Shown: piece by piece, positions 41,261-51,655 of the stretch
Layout of the letters: every line of letters starts with the position of its first letter
How positions within the stretch are numbered: the stretch's first letter is position 1
Assembly: GCF_039535235.1 (NCBI RefSeq)
Contig: NZ_BAAAWU010000001.1
Location: 5,084,001-5,148,000, forward strand
DNA: 64,000 nucleotides
Reading direction: 5' to 3'
Source of the DNA: Streptomyces roseoviridis
GTDB lineage: Bacteria; Actinomycetota; Actinomycetes; Streptomycetales; Streptomycetaceae
Program-made: the position numbers and the translations under genes
Notes under the pieces: generated by a model
What the model was told of the DNA's origin: nothing
The model's database searches: none
What the model saw: only the letters and a program-made list of their open reading frames with translations

Positions 41261-42064
41261 TCATGGCACGGTCACATGGTCGATCAAGTGCTCGACCGCG
41301 CCCAGCAGCTCCGGTTCCAGGTCCTTGTAGGAGCGGACGCGGGACAGGATGTGCTGCCAGGCCGCGCCGGTGTTCTCCGGCCAGCCGAGGGCGCGGCAGA
41401 CGCCCGTCTTCCAGTCCTGGCCGCGGGGGACCGTCGGCCAGGCGGGGATGCCCAGGGCGGCGGGCTTCACGGCCTGCCAGACGTCGACGTAGGGGTGGCC
41501 GACGACGAGGACGTCGGGGGAGGAGACCTGGGCGGCGATGCGGGACTCCTTGGAGCCCGGCACCAGGTGGTCGACCAGGACGCCGAGACGGGCGTCCGGG
41601 GCGGGGGCGAACTCGGCGACGATGGCCGGAAGGTCGTCGACGCCCTCCAGGTACTCCACCACCACGCCCTCGATCCGCAGGTCGTCGCCCCACACCCGCT
41701 CCACCAGTTCCGCGTCGTGGCGGCCCTCGACGTAGATCCGGCCCGCACGGGCGACCCGCGCCCGGGCGCCGGGGACGGCGATCGAGCCGGAGGCGGTGCG
41801 GGCGGGCCGCTCGGGCGCCGGGCGCGAGGGGCGGACCAGGGTGACGACCCGGCCCTCCAGGAGGAAGCCGCGCGGCTCCATCGGGAAGACCCGGTGCTTG
41901 CCGAAGCGGTCCTCCAGGGTCACCGTGCCCGCCTCACAGCGGATCACCGCCCCGCAGAAGCCCGTCGTGACCTCCTCGACCACGAGGTCACGGTCCGCCG
42001 GGACCTCCGGCACGGGCGCCGAGCGCTTCCAGGGAGGTGTCAGATCCGGGTTGTAGCTGCGCAT
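41261..42064 (-). CDS. DUF3097 family protein
   Basis: 267 residues, actinobacteria-specific family of unknown function. It starts MRSYNPDLTPPWKRSAPVPEVPA. The N-terminal ~90 residues look like a small beta domain, and the remainder resembles a Toprim-like fold: GRIYVEGRHDAELVERVWGDDL (conserved Glu) and LGVLVDHLVPGSKE (Asp) could be the acidic metal-binding positions. A nucleic-acid role is therefore possible but inferred. It follows the MBL gene on the same strand after 10 bases, so the two probably form an operon. Confidence 0.8.
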   Translation of the reverse strand: MRSYNPDLTPPWKRSAPVPEVPADRDLVVEEVTTGFCGAVIRCEAGTVTLEDRFGKHRVFPMEPRGFLLEGRVVTLVRPSRPAPERPARTASGSIAVPGARARVARAGRIYVEGRHDAELVERVWGDDLRIEGVVVEYLEGVDDLPAIVAEFAPAPDARLGVLVDHLVPGSKESRIAAQVSSPDVLVVGHPYVDVWQAVKPAALGIPAWPTVPRGQDWKTGVCRALGWPENTGAAWQHILSRVRSYKDLEPELLGAVEHLIDHVTVP

Positions 42065-42074
42065 TCGGGGGACG

Positions 42075-42821
42075 TTATGCGACGGAGAAGCGCCGTGCCA
42101 GTTCATCGCGCTGGCGTCGCACGAACGCCGCGTCGACCACCGCCCCGTGGCCCGGCACGTACAGGGCGTCCTCGCCGCCCAGGGACAGCAGACGGTCCAG
42201 GGCGTCCGGCCAGCGGGAGGGGACGGCGTCGGGGCCGGCCTGAGGTTCGCCGGACTCCTCGACCAGGTCGCCGCAGAAGACGATCTCCCGCTCACCCGGG
42301 ACGAGCAGCACCAGGTCGTGGCCCGAGTGACCGGGGCCGACGTTGGCGAGGAGGACCTGCCGGCCGCCCAGGTCGAGGGTCCACTCGCCGGAGACGGTGT
42401 GGCGCGGGGCGACCAGGGCCTCGGCGGCCTCCGCCGCCTCCCGCGCGTCCACCCCCTGCCGTACCGCGTCCTTGCGCAGCTCCTCGCGCTCGCGCGGCAG
42501 CAGCGTGTCCATGCCCACCGCCCCGAAGACCTCGGCGCCGGCGAAGACCGCCGTGCCGAGCACGTGGTCGAAGTGCGGATGGCTCAGTGCGACATGTGTC
42601 ACCTCGCGGCCGCCCGTGAGCTCCGCCACCTGGGCGCCCAGCTCGGCGCCCTGCGCGAGGGTGGCTCCCGTGTCGTACAGCAGGACCGCCTCGGGGGCCA
42701 CGACCAGGCCGACGGTGGCGTCCCAACCAGGCAATCGGCGCCTGCCCACGCTGTCCGTGAGCCGCTCCCAGCCCAGCTCCGCCCACCGTCCCGTACGACC
42801 GTTCCCGCCGTCCACGTCCAT
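42075..42821 (-). CDS. MBL fold metallohydrolase
   Basis: 248-residue metallo-beta-lactamase-fold hydrolase. The metal motif SHPHFDH (HxHxDH) occurs near residues 100-106, with further ligands in GPGHSGHDLVLLVPGEREIVFCGDLVEE (His and Asp) and YVPGHGAVVD. No signal peptide. Substrate not predictable from sequence. It is divergent from hrcA, which starts 156 bases away. Confidence 0.88.
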   Translation of the reverse strand: MDVDGGNGRTGRWAELGWERLTDSVGRRRLPGWDATVGLVVAPEAVLLYDTGATLAQGAELGAQVAELTGGREVTHVALSHPHFDHVLGTAVFAGAEVFGAVGMDTLLPREREELRKDAVRQGVDAREAAEAAEALVAPRHTVSGEWTLDLGGRQVLLANVGPGHSGHDLVLLVPGEREIVFCGDLVEESGEPQAGPDAVPSRWPDALDRLLSLGGEDALYVPGHGAVVDAAFVRRQRDELARRFSVA

Positions 42822-42862
42822 GCCGCGACCCTAGCGGCTGTGCCGACGCCGACGCCGCCTCC

Positions 42863-42893
42863 TTGCCAGGAGCGATGTCCGCCGCCGTACACT
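42863..42893 (+). promoter_or_regulatory. Promoter of hrcA-dnaJ
   Basis: TTGCCA (42863-42868) and TACACT (42888-42893) are separated by 19 bases and lie just upstream of CIRCE, so the operator covers the expected start of transcription. Confidence 0.5.
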
Positions 42894-42905
42894 GGCCGGG
42901 GATTC

Positions 42906-42932
42906 CTGGCACTCGGGCAGGGCGAGTGCCAA
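42906..42932 (+). promoter_or_regulatory. CIRCE element (HrcA operator)
   Basis: CTGGCACTC (42906-42914), nine-base spacer, GAGTGCCAA (42924-42932). This is the CIRCE inverted repeat with 8 of 9 symmetric positions or better against TTAGCACTC-N9-GAGTGCTAA. Position 45 bases before hrcA indicates autoregulation and heat induction. Confidence 0.93.
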
Positions 42933-42976
42933 AAGCGGAGCAACCGGAACCGGATCGACAGCTGGAGGTGCGCGCG

Positions 42977-43996
42977 ATGCTCAGCGAACGCAGACTCGAG
43001 GTGCTGCGCGCCATCGTCCAGGACTACGTCGGGACGGAGGAGCCGGTCGGCTCCAAGGCGCTGACCGAGCGCCACAAGCTCGGCGTCTCGCCGGCCACCG
43101 TGCGCAACGACATGGCGGTCCTGGAGGAGGAGGGGTACATCGCCCAGCCCCACACCAGCGCCGGGCGCATCCCCACCGACAAGGGCTACCGCCTCTTCGT
43201 CGACCGGCTGGCCGGTGTCAAGCCGCTGTCGACCCCCGAGCGGCGGGCGATCCACAACTTCCTCGACGGGGCCGTCGACCTCGACGACGTCGTGGGCCGC
43301 ACGGTCCGGCTGCTCGCGCAGCTGACCCGTCAGGTCGCCGTCGTGCAGTACCCCTCGCTGACCCGTTCGACGGTGCGGCACGTGGAACTGCTGTCGCTGG
43401 CGCCCGCGCGGCTGATGCTGGTGCTGATCACCGACACCGGCCGCGTCGAGCAGCGGGTGATCGACTGCCCGGCGCCCTTCGGCGAGACCTCCCTCGCCGA
43501 CCTGCGGGCCCGGCTCAACAGCCGGGTCGTCGGCCGCCGCTTCGCGGACGTGCCGCAGCTGGTGCAGGACCTGCCGGAGTCCTTCGAGGACAGCGAGGAC
43601 CGCGGCACGGTCTCGACGGTGCTCGCGACCCTCCTGGAGACCCTCGTGGAGGAGCACGAGGAGCGGCTCATGATCGGCGGAACCGCCAATCTGACCCGCT
43701 TCGGGCACGACTTCCCCCTGACGATCAGGCCCGTCCTGGAAGCCCTTGAGGAGCAGGTCGTGCTCCTCAAGCTGCTCGGCGAGGCCAAGGAATCGGGCAT
43801 GACCGTACGGATCGGGCACGAGAACGCCCACGAGGGCCTGACGTCCACGTCCGTCGTCTCGGTCGGCTACGGTTCCGGCGGCGAGGCAGTCGCCAAACTC
43901 GGCGTGGTCGGACCGACCCGCATGGACTACCCCGGAACGATGGGAGCGGTACGCGCAGTGGCACGTTACGTCGGACAGATCCTGGCGGAGTCGTAA
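42977..43996 (+). CDS. hrcA: Heat-inducible transcription repressor HrcA
   Basis: 339-residue repressor that binds CIRCE. The N-terminal winged helix (MLSERRLEVLRAIVQDYVGTEE, then SPATVRNDMAVLEEEGYI with the recognition helix) is followed by the GAF-like and dimer domains. ATG 42977 has GGAGG eight bases upstream. dnaJ begins on the base after the TAA stop (43997), so the genes form one operon controlled by the CIRCE at 42906. Confidence 0.97.
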   Translation: MLSERRLEVLRAIVQDYVGTEEPVGSKALTERHKLGVSPATVRNDMAVLEEEGYIAQPHTSAGRIPTDKGYRLFVDRLAGVKPLSTPERRAIHNFLDGAVDLDDVVGRTVRLLAQLTRQVAVVQYPSLTRSTVRHVELLSLAPARLMLVLITDTGRVEQRVIDCPAPFGETSLADLRARLNSRVVGRRFADVPQLVQDLPESFEDSEDRGTVSTVLATLLETLVEEHEERLMIGGTANLTRFGHDFPLTIRPVLEALEEQVVLLKLLGEAKESGMTVRIGHENAHEGLTSTSVVSVGYGSGGEAVAKLGVVGPTRMDYPGTMGAVRAVARYVGQILAES

Positions 43997-45133
43997 GTGG
44001 CCACGGACTATTACGCCGTCCTCGGCGTGCGTCGCGACGCCTCGCAGGACGAGATCAAGAAGGCCTTCCGCCGACTCGCCCGCGAGCTTCACCCGGACGT
44101 GAATCCGGACCCGAAGACGCAGGAGCGGTTCAAGGAGATCAACGCCGCGTACGAGGTCCTGTCGGACCCGCAGAAGAAGCAGGTCTACGACCTCGGCGGC
44201 GACCCCCTGTCCTCCTCCGGGGGCGGCGGGGCCGGCGGCTTCGGCGCGGGCGGCTTCGGGAACTTCTCGGACATCATGGACGCCTTCTTCGGTACGGCGT
44301 CCCAGCGCGGCCCGCGCTCGCGCACCCGGCGCGGCCAGGACGCGATGATCCGGCTGGAGATCACGCTCGACGAGGCGGCCTTCGGCACCACGAAGGACAT
44401 CCAGGTCGACACGGCCGTCGTCTGCACCACCTGCTCCGGCGAGGGCGCCGCGCCCGGCACCTCCGCGCAGACCTGTGACATGTGCCGCGGCCGCGGTGAG
44501 GTCTCCCAGGTCACCCGGTCCTTCCTGGGTCAGGTCATGACCTCCCGGCCCTGCCCCCAGTGCCAGGGCTTCGGCACCGTCGTCCCGACCCCGTGCCCGG
44601 AGTGCGCGGGTGACGGCCGGGTCCGTTCCCGCCGCACGCTCACGGTCAAGATCCCGGCCGGTGTCGACAACGGCACGCGGATCCAGCTCGCCGGTGAGGG
44701 CGAGGTCGGCCCCGGCGGCGGCCCGGCCGGTGACCTGTACGTCGAGATCCACGAGGTCCCGCACGAGGTCTTCCAGCGGCGCGGCGACGACCTGCACTGC
44801 ACGGTGACCATCCCGATGACGGCGGCCTCGCTCGGTACGAAGGTGCAGCTGCAGACCCTCGACGGTCTGGAGGACGTGGACATCCGTCCGGGCACCCAGT
44901 CCGGCCAGTCGATCCCCCTGCACGGCCGCGGCGTCACCCACCTGCGGGGCAACGGCCGGGGCGACCTGATCGTCCACGTCGAGGTCCAGACCCCGACGAA
45001 GCTCGACGCGGAGCAGGAGCGCCTGCTGCGCGAGCTGGCCAAGCTGCGCGGCGAGGAGCGCCCGCTGGGACAGTTCCAGCCGGGCCAGCAGGGCCTGTTC
45101 TCGCGCCTGAAGGACGCGTTCAACGGGCGCTAG
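43997..45133 (+). CDS. dnaJ: Molecular chaperone DnaJ
   Basis: 378-residue class I Hsp40. The J domain has HPD at residues 32-34; a Gly-rich linker is at about 70-100; four zinc-finger repeats are visible (CTTCSGEG, CDMCRGRG, CPQCQGFG, CPECAGDG). The substrate-binding domains follow. GTG start with no gap from hrcA. Streptomycetes have two dnaJ genes; this hrcA-linked copy is the one usually called dnaJ2. A hairpin follows the stop. Confidence 0.97.
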   Translation: MATDYYAVLGVRRDASQDEIKKAFRRLARELHPDVNPDPKTQERFKEINAAYEVLSDPQKKQVYDLGGDPLSSSGGGGAGGFGAGGFGNFSDIMDAFFGTASQRGPRSRTRRGQDAMIRLEITLDEAAFGTTKDIQVDTAVVCTTCSGEGAAPGTSAQTCDMCRGRGEVSQVTRSFLGQVMTSRPCPQCQGFGTVVPTPCPECAGDGRVRSRRTLTVKIPAGVDNGTRIQLAGEGEVGPGGGPAGDLYVEIHEVPHEVFQRRGDDLHCTVTIPMTAASLGTKVQLQTLDGLEDVDIRPGTQSGQSIPLHGRGVTHLRGNGRGDLIVHVEVQTPTKLDAEQERLLRELAKLRGEERPLGQFQPGQQGLFSRLKDAFNGR

Positions 45134-45182
45134 GCGCTCTGCCGGGGGTGCCGCGAAGGTGTCCTGGGCCGCAGGCATATGC

Positions 45183-45214
45183 GACGGGGTCCCGCACGTG
45201 TGCGGGGCCCCGTC
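45183..45214 (+). terminator. Terminator after dnaJ
   Basis: GACGGGGTCCCGCA (45183-45196) pairs with TGCGGGGCCCCGTC (45201-45214), one wobble, 4-base loop. 49 bases after the dnaJ stop. Confidence 0.8.
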
Positions 45215-45254
45215 GGCGTTCGGCGGGCCGGACGGGCATGACACGATTGCCCGC

Positions 45255-46346
45255 ATGTCCAGCTCGCTGAGCGGTCTCTCCCGCCACCCGATCGTGCAGG
45301 CCCCCATGGCGGGCGGCGCCTCCTGCCCGGAGCTCGTCGGTGCCGTGTGCGAGGCGGGAGCGCTCGGGTTCCTGGCCGGCGGCTACAAGACCGCGGGCGG
45401 GCTGTACCAGGAGATCAAGCAGGTCCGCGCGCTCACCGGCCGGCCCTTCGGGGTCAACCTGTTCATGCCGCCGAGCGGCCAGCCCGCCGACCCCGCCGCC
45501 GTCGAGGTCTACCGCCACCAGCTGGCCGGTGAGGCCACCTGGTACGAGACCGAGCTCGGCGACGCCGAGCAGGGCAGGGACGACGGGTACGAGGCCAAGC
45601 TGGCGATCCTCCTCGACGACCCCGTGCCGGTCGTCTCCTTCACCTTCGGCTGCCCCGACCGCGACGCGCTCGACGCCTTCGCACGGGCCGGTACGTTCAC
45701 GATCGTCACCGTCACCTCCGTCGACGAGGCCCGGACCGCCGAGCGCGCCGGCGCGGGCGCGGTCTGCGTGCAGGGCACCGAGGCGGGCGGGCACCAGGGC
45801 ACCCACCGCGACGATCCGGCCGACGGACCCTGCGCCGGCATCGGCCGCGGCCTGCTGCCGCTGCTCACGGAGGTCCGGGAGAGCGTCCGGCTGCCGGTCG
45901 TCGCGACCGGCGGCATCATGCGCGGCCGGCAGATCGCCGCCGTCCTCGCGGCCGGCGCCGACGCCGCCCAGCTCGGCACCGCCTTCCTCGTCTGCCCCGA
46001 GTCGGGCGCGCACCCGCTGCACAAGCGGGCCCTGACCGACCCCCTCTTCGTCCGCACCGAGCTCACCCGGGCCTTCTCCGGTCGGCCGGCCCGGGGCCTG
46101 GTGAACCGTTTCATGCGCGAGCACGGCCCGTACGCGCCCGCCGCCTACCCCGAGGTCCACCACCTCACCGCCCCGCTGCGCAAGGCCGCCGCGACCGCGG
46201 GGGACCCGCAGGGCATGGCCCTGTGGGCCGGGCAGGGCCACCGTCTGGCGCGGGACCTGCCGGCCGGCCGGCTCGTGGAGGTCCTCGCCGCCGAACTCGA
46301 CGCCGCCCTCGCCGGGCGGCCCGACAGCACCAGGAGCACATCGTGA
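45255..46346 (+). CDS. Nitronate monooxygenase
   Basis: 363-residue FMN-dependent TIM-barrel enzyme of the 2-nitropropane dioxygenase family, oxidising alkyl nitronates. Motifs: HPIVQAPMAGGASCPELVGAVCEAGALGFL at the N-terminus, PFGVNLFMP, CVQGTEAGGHQGTHRD with the catalytic His region, and LPVVATGGIMRGRQIAAVLAAGADAAQLGTAFL for FMN phosphate binding. ATG 45255 is nearest the conserved start. It overlaps rsmE by four bases (GTGA), so they are co-translated. Confidence 0.93.
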   Translation: MSSSLSGLSRHPIVQAPMAGGASCPELVGAVCEAGALGFLAGGYKTAGGLYQEIKQVRALTGRPFGVNLFMPPSGQPADPAAVEVYRHQLAGEATWYETELGDAEQGRDDGYEAKLAILLDDPVPVVSFTFGCPDRDALDAFARAGTFTIVTVTSVDEARTAERAGAGAVCVQGTEAGGHQGTHRDDPADGPCAGIGRGLLPLLTEVRESVRLPVVATGGIMRGRQIAAVLAAGADAAQLGTAFLVCPESGAHPLHKRALTDPLFVRTELTRAFSGRPARGLVNRFMREHGPYAPAAYPEVHHLTAPLRKAAATAGDPQGMALWAGQGHRLARDLPAGRLVEVLAAELDAALAGRPDSTRSTS

Positions 46347-47086
46347 CCGCACCCGTCTTCGTCGTCGACGCCGTGCCCGCCGTCGGCGGGTTCCTCCTCG
46401 ACGGGCCCGAGGGCCGCCACGCCGTGTCCGTGAAGCGGCTGCGCGCGGGGGAGGAGCTGGTGCTCACCGACGGGCGGGGCGCCTGGGCCGAGTGCGTGGT
46501 GGCCGCCGCCGAGGGCAAGGACCAGCTGACCGTCGACGTCACCGCCGTCCACGAGGACCCCGAGCCCGCGCCCCGTGTCACCGTCGTCCAGGCCCTGCCC
46601 AAGGGCGACCGCGGCGAGCTGGCCGTCGAGACCATGACGGAGACCGGCGTGGACGCGATCGTGCCGTGGGCCGCGTCCCGCTGCATCACCCAGTGGAAGG
46701 GCGAGCGCGGTCTGAAGGCCCTCGCCAAGTGGCGCGCCACCGCCCGCGAAGCCGGCAAGCAGTCGCGCCGCAGCCGCTTCCCCGAGGTCGCCGAGCTCAT
46801 GACCGGCAAGCAGGTCGCGACCCTCCTCGCGGACGCCGACTTCGCCGCCGTCCTGCACGAGGACCGCGCGCACCCGAGCGGGGCCCTGGCCACCGCCGAC
46901 CTGCCCCGGGAGGGCTCGATCGTCCTCGTGGTGGGGCCCGAGGGCGGGGTGTCCCCGGACGAGCTGGCGCTGTTCGAGGAGGCCGGGGCGAAGCCGTACC
47001 GCCTCGGGCCGAGCGTGCTGCGCACCTCCACGGCGGGCACGGCGGCCGCCGCGCTGGTGCTCGGCCGCACGGGACGCTGGTCGTAG
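46343..47086 (+). CDS. rsmE: 16S rRNA (uracil-1498-N3)-methyltransferase
   Basis: 247-residue SPOUT methyltransferase. The N-terminal PUA-like domain (HAVSVKRLRAGEELVLTDGRG) is followed by the knotted SAM-binding domain with LVVGPEGGVSPDELALFEEAG and RLGPSVLRTSTAGTAA. Uses S-adenosylmethionine to methylate 16S rRNA. GTG 46343 shares four bases with the preceding stop. Complete and of normal length. Confidence 0.94.
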   Translation: MTAPVFVVDAVPAVGGFLLDGPEGRHAVSVKRLRAGEELVLTDGRGAWAECVVAAAEGKDQLTVDVTAVHEDPEPAPRVTVVQALPKGDRGELAVETMTETGVDAIVPWAASRCITQWKGERGLKALAKWRATAREAGKQSRRSRFPEVAELMTGKQVATLLADADFAAVLHEDRAHPSGALATADLPREGSIVLVVGPEGGVSPDELALFEEAGAKPYRLGPSVLRTSTAGTAAAALVLGRTGRWS

Positions 47087-47195
47087 GCGCCCCAGGGACG
47101 GCGAGCGGGTCGGGGGGCCCGGTCGGCGGTCGCTGTCGGCGGCCCCCGATAGCATGCGGGGTGAACTGATCGACAGAGGCGAGGAGGCCCGGGCC

Positions 47196-47555
47196 ATGGC
47201 CGGAGAGCCGCAGAGCGACTGCCTGTTCTGCAAGATCGCGGAGGGGGAGGTGCCGGCGACGATCGTGCGCGAGACCGAGACGACGGTGGCGTTCCGCGAC
47301 ATCAACCCCCAGGCGCCGACGCACGTCCTGGTCATCCCGCGCCTGCACTACCCCGACGCCGCCTCCCTGGCCGCCGCCGCGCCGACCGTCGCCGCGGACG
47401 TGCTGCGCGAGGCCGGCGAGGTCGCCGCGCAGGAGAAGGTCGACGGCAGCGGCTTCCGGATCGTCTTCAACACGGGCGCGGGCGCGGGGCAGACCGTCTT
47501 CCACGCCCACGCGCACGTGCTCGGCGGCCGCGGCCTCAACTGGCCGCCCGGATAG
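47196..47555 (+). CDS. HIT family nucleotide hydrolase
   Basis: 119-residue HINT-like protein. CLFCKIAEGEVPATIV is the conserved N-terminal block, and the catalytic histidine triad is FHAHAHVLGG (His103, His105, His107). Likely hydrolyses purine nucleoside phosphoramidates. ATG 47196 has GAGGAGG eight bases upstream; an in-frame ATG 42 bases earlier is ignored. Followed by the RNase Z gene after 19 bases. Confidence 0.95.
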   Translation: MAGEPQSDCLFCKIAEGEVPATIVRETETTVAFRDINPQAPTHVLVIPRLHYPDAASLAAAAPTVAADVLREAGEVAAQEKVDGSGFRIVFNTGAGAGQTVFHAHAHVLGGRGLNWPPG

Positions 47556-47574
47556 GGCAGGACGGATCGCTCCC

Positions 47575-48477
47575 TTGTCCGTACGCGAACTGGTCGTCCT
47601 CGGCACGGCCAGCCAGGTCCCGACCCGGCACCGCAACCACAACGGCTATCTGCTCCGCTGGGACGGGCAGGGCATCCTCTTCGACCCCGGCGAGGGCACC
47701 CAGCGGCAGATGCTCAGGGCCGGGGTGGCGGCGCACGACCTGGACCGGATCTGTGTCACGCACTTCCACGGCGACCACTCCCTCGGTCTGGCCGGGGTGA
47801 TCCAGCGGATCAACCTCGACCAGGTCCCGCACCCGGTCACCGCGCACTACCCCGCGAGCGGGCAGCGCTTCTTCGAGCGGCTGCGGTACGCCACGGCCTA
47901 CCGGGAGACGGTGAAGCTGGCCGAGGTCCCGGTCGCCGCGGACGGGCCGCTCGCGGTCACCGAGTCGTACACGCTCGAGGCGCACCGGCTCTCCCACCCC
48001 GTGGAGTCGTACGGCTACCGGCTCGTCGAGCCGGACGGGCGCCGCATCCTGCCCGAGCGGCTGGCGGCGCACGGCATCAAGGGCCCCGACGTGGGCCGCA
48101 TCCAGCGCGAGGGCGTCCTGGACGGCGTCACCCTGGAGCAGGTGAGCGAGGTCCGGCGCGGACAGCGGTTCGCCTTCGTCATGGACACCCGGCTGTGCGA
48201 CGGGGTGCACGCGCTCGCCGAGGGCGCCGACATGCTGGTGATCGAATCGACGTTCCTCGACGAGGACGTGCAGCTCGCCGTGGACCACGGCCATCTGACG
48301 GCCGGCCAGGCGGCGGCGGTCGCCCGGGACGCCGGCGTGCGGCACCTGGTGCTGACGCACTTCTCGCAGCGGTACACCGATCCGGAGGAGTTCGAGCGGC
48401 AGGCGCGGGCGGCGGGGTTCGAGGGGGAGCTGAGCATTGCCCAGGACCTGATGAGGGTCCCCGTACCGAAGAGATAG
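47575..48477 (+). CDS. rnz: Ribonuclease Z-like MBL enzyme
   Basis: 300-residue metallo-beta-lactamase protein with the RNase Z pattern: start VRELVVLGTASQVPTRHRNHNGYLLRW, then DPGEGTQRQM and the metal motif THFHGDHSLGL (His63, His65, Asp67, His68). The later FVMDTRLCDGVHALAEGADMLVIEST and LTHFSQRY segments fit RNase Z (tRNA 3' processing). The start is TTG 47575. In streptomycetes mature tRNA CCA ends often need this activity, as the tRNA genes here lack CCA. It is 9 bases before the deaminase gene. Confidence 0.9.
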   Translation: MSVRELVVLGTASQVPTRHRNHNGYLLRWDGQGILFDPGEGTQRQMLRAGVAAHDLDRICVTHFHGDHSLGLAGVIQRINLDQVPHPVTAHYPASGQRFFERLRYATAYRETVKLAEVPVAADGPLAVTESYTLEAHRLSHPVESYGYRLVEPDGRRILPERLAAHGIKGPDVGRIQREGVLDGVTLEQVSEVRRGQRFAFVMDTRLCDGVHALAEGADMLVIESTFLDEDVQLAVDHGHLTAGQAAAVARDAGVRHLVLTHFSQRYTDPEEFERQARAAGFEGELSIAQDLMRVPVPKR

Positions 48478-48486
48478 ACGAGCACC

Positions 48487-49456
48487 GTGCCCGTACCCAA
48501 GGCCGAACTGCACCTCCACATCGAAGGGACGCTCGAACCCGAGCTCGCCTTCGCGCTCGCCGAGCGCAACGGCGTCACCCTGCCGTACGCGGACACCGAG
48601 GCGCTGCGTGAGGCGTACCGTTTCAGCGATCTGCAGTCCTTCCTGGACCTGTACTACGCCCTGATGGCGGTCCTGCGCACCGCCGAGGACTTCACCGACC
48701 TCGCCGACGCCTATCTGGCGCGGGCCGCGGAGCAGGGCGTGCGGCACGCCGAGATCTTCTTCGACCCGCAGGCGCACCGGGCGCGCGGGGTGCCGATCGG
48801 TGTCGTGGTGGAGGGGCTCGGCGCGGCCCTGGACCGGGCCGAGGAGCGGCACGGGATCTCCACGCGGCTCATCATGTGCTTCCTGCGCGACGAGCCGGCC
48901 GAGTCGGCGATGGCGACGCTGGAGGCCGCGAAGCCGTATCTGGACCGGATCACCGGCGTGGGCCTGGACTCGGCGGAGGTCGGTCATCCGCCGGCGAAGT
49001 TCCGCGAGGTGTACGAGGAGGCCGCCCGGCTCGGTCTGCGGCGGGTCGCGCACGCGGGGGAGGAGGGCCCGGCGGAGTACGTCCGCGAGGCCCTCGACGT
49101 TCTCGGCGTGGAGCGGATCGACCACGGTCTGCGCTGCCTGGAGGATCCGTCGCTCGTCGAGCGGCTCGTCCGCGAGCGGGTGCCGCTGACGCTGTGCCCG
49201 CTGTCCAACGTGCGGCTGCGGGCGGTCGACGTCCTGGAGGAGCACCCACTGCGGGCGATGCTGGAGGCGGGACTCGTGGCGACGGTCAACTCCGACGACC
49301 CCGCGTACTTCGGCGGCTACGTGGGCGACACCTTCGACGCGGTGCGGGACGCGCTGTCCCTGACGCCGGAGCAGCTGCGGACCCTCGCGCGGAACTCCTT
49401 CCTGGCCTCCTTCCTGGAGGACGACGAGGCACGGCGGGAGCGGTACCTGGCGGAGG

Positions 49457-49482
<26 letters not shown>
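48487..49482 (+). CDS. Adenine deaminase-type amidohydrolase (adenosine deaminase superfamily)
   Basis: 331-residue metal-dependent deaminase. It starts with PKAELHLHIEGTLEPELAFALAERNGV, where His9 and His11 bind zinc. HAGEEGPAEYV contains the catalytic Glu region and VNSDDPAYFGGY the late Asp pair. HIEGTLEPEL and DDPAYFGGY are features of the adenine deaminase subgroup rather than classical adenosine deaminase (HLHLDG...). The product is thus likely hypoxanthine from adenine, but the substrate is inferred. Its 3' end overlaps the convergent ABC-F gene by 26 bases. Confidence 0.85.
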
Positions 49483-51124
<1,642 letters not shown>

Positions 51125-51161
51125 GGGCGGTCTCCTGGCGTCGACTCGATGGCGATGACCT

Positions 51162-51184
51162 TCGCGAGACGGATCGTCTCGCGA
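51162..51184 (-). promoter_or_regulatory. Perfect 10-3-10 palindrome upstream of the ABC-F gene
   Basis: TCGCGAGACG (51162-51171), GAT, CGTCTCGCGA (51175-51184) is fully symmetric and lies 38-60 bases before the TTG start. It could be an operator or an RNA hairpin in the leader. Confidence 0.7.
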
Positions 51185-51219
51185 GGACATCTCGACGGTA
51201 CGGCAGAGGCGACGCCATT

Positions 51220-51243
51220 GCAAGACGAGACGTCTCGTATTGC
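51220..51243 (-). promoter_or_regulatory. 24-bp palindrome upstream of the ABC-F gene
   Basis: The central ACGAGAC-GTCTCGT is perfectly symmetric; including flanks GCAA/TTGC the 24-base site has one mismatched pair. It shares GAGACG/CGTCTC with the site at 51162. This size and symmetry fit a TetR-type operator. Confidence 0.7.
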
Positions 51244-51278
51244 CTCGATCGAGGAGGGGTGACTGTCCGTGCCGCCGG

Positions 51279-51626
51279 TCAGGCGGACGCGATGCGCAGG
51301 GCGAGCGCCACCGCCGACAGGAGCGTCAGGACGGCCGCCGGAGCCAGTGCGTAGTCCTTCGCGCGGATGTGGGTCACGACGGCGCCCGCGAAATAGAGCA
51401 CGAGGCCCGCGGCCGCCGCCTCGCCCAGGAGGGGTACGGCCAGGCCGACGAGCAGGCCGAGGGCGCCCGCCGCCTTGGCCGCCCCCAGCCACGGCAGCCA
51501 GGAAGCGGGTACGCCCAGCTTCGTCATGTTGTCGACGATCGCCGGCTTGCGGGTGAGGGTCATGAAGGCGGATCCGGAAGTGGCGAGTGCGAGGAGTGTC
51601 GCGAGGGCGGCGTAGGCGATGAACAT
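51279..51626 (-). CDS. DoxX family membrane protein
   Basis: 115 residues with four hydrophobic segments (about 1-20, 43-64, 66-84 and 92-110) and no other domain, matching the DoxX family of small four-helix membrane proteins. Physiological role uncertain; some members act in redox stress. ATG 51626 is divergent from the MarR gene across a 95-base region with a strong palindrome, so it is probably repressed by that regulator. ABC-F lies downstream on the same strand. Confidence 0.85.
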   Translation of the reverse strand: MFIAYAALATLLALATSGSAFMTLTRKPAIVDNMTKLGVPASWLPWLGAAKAAGALGLLVGLAVPLLGEAAAAGLVLYFAGAVVTHIRAKDYALAPAAVLTLLSAVALALRIASA

Positions 51627-51655
51627 GGTGGAGCTGCTCCAATGCTGTCGTCAAG

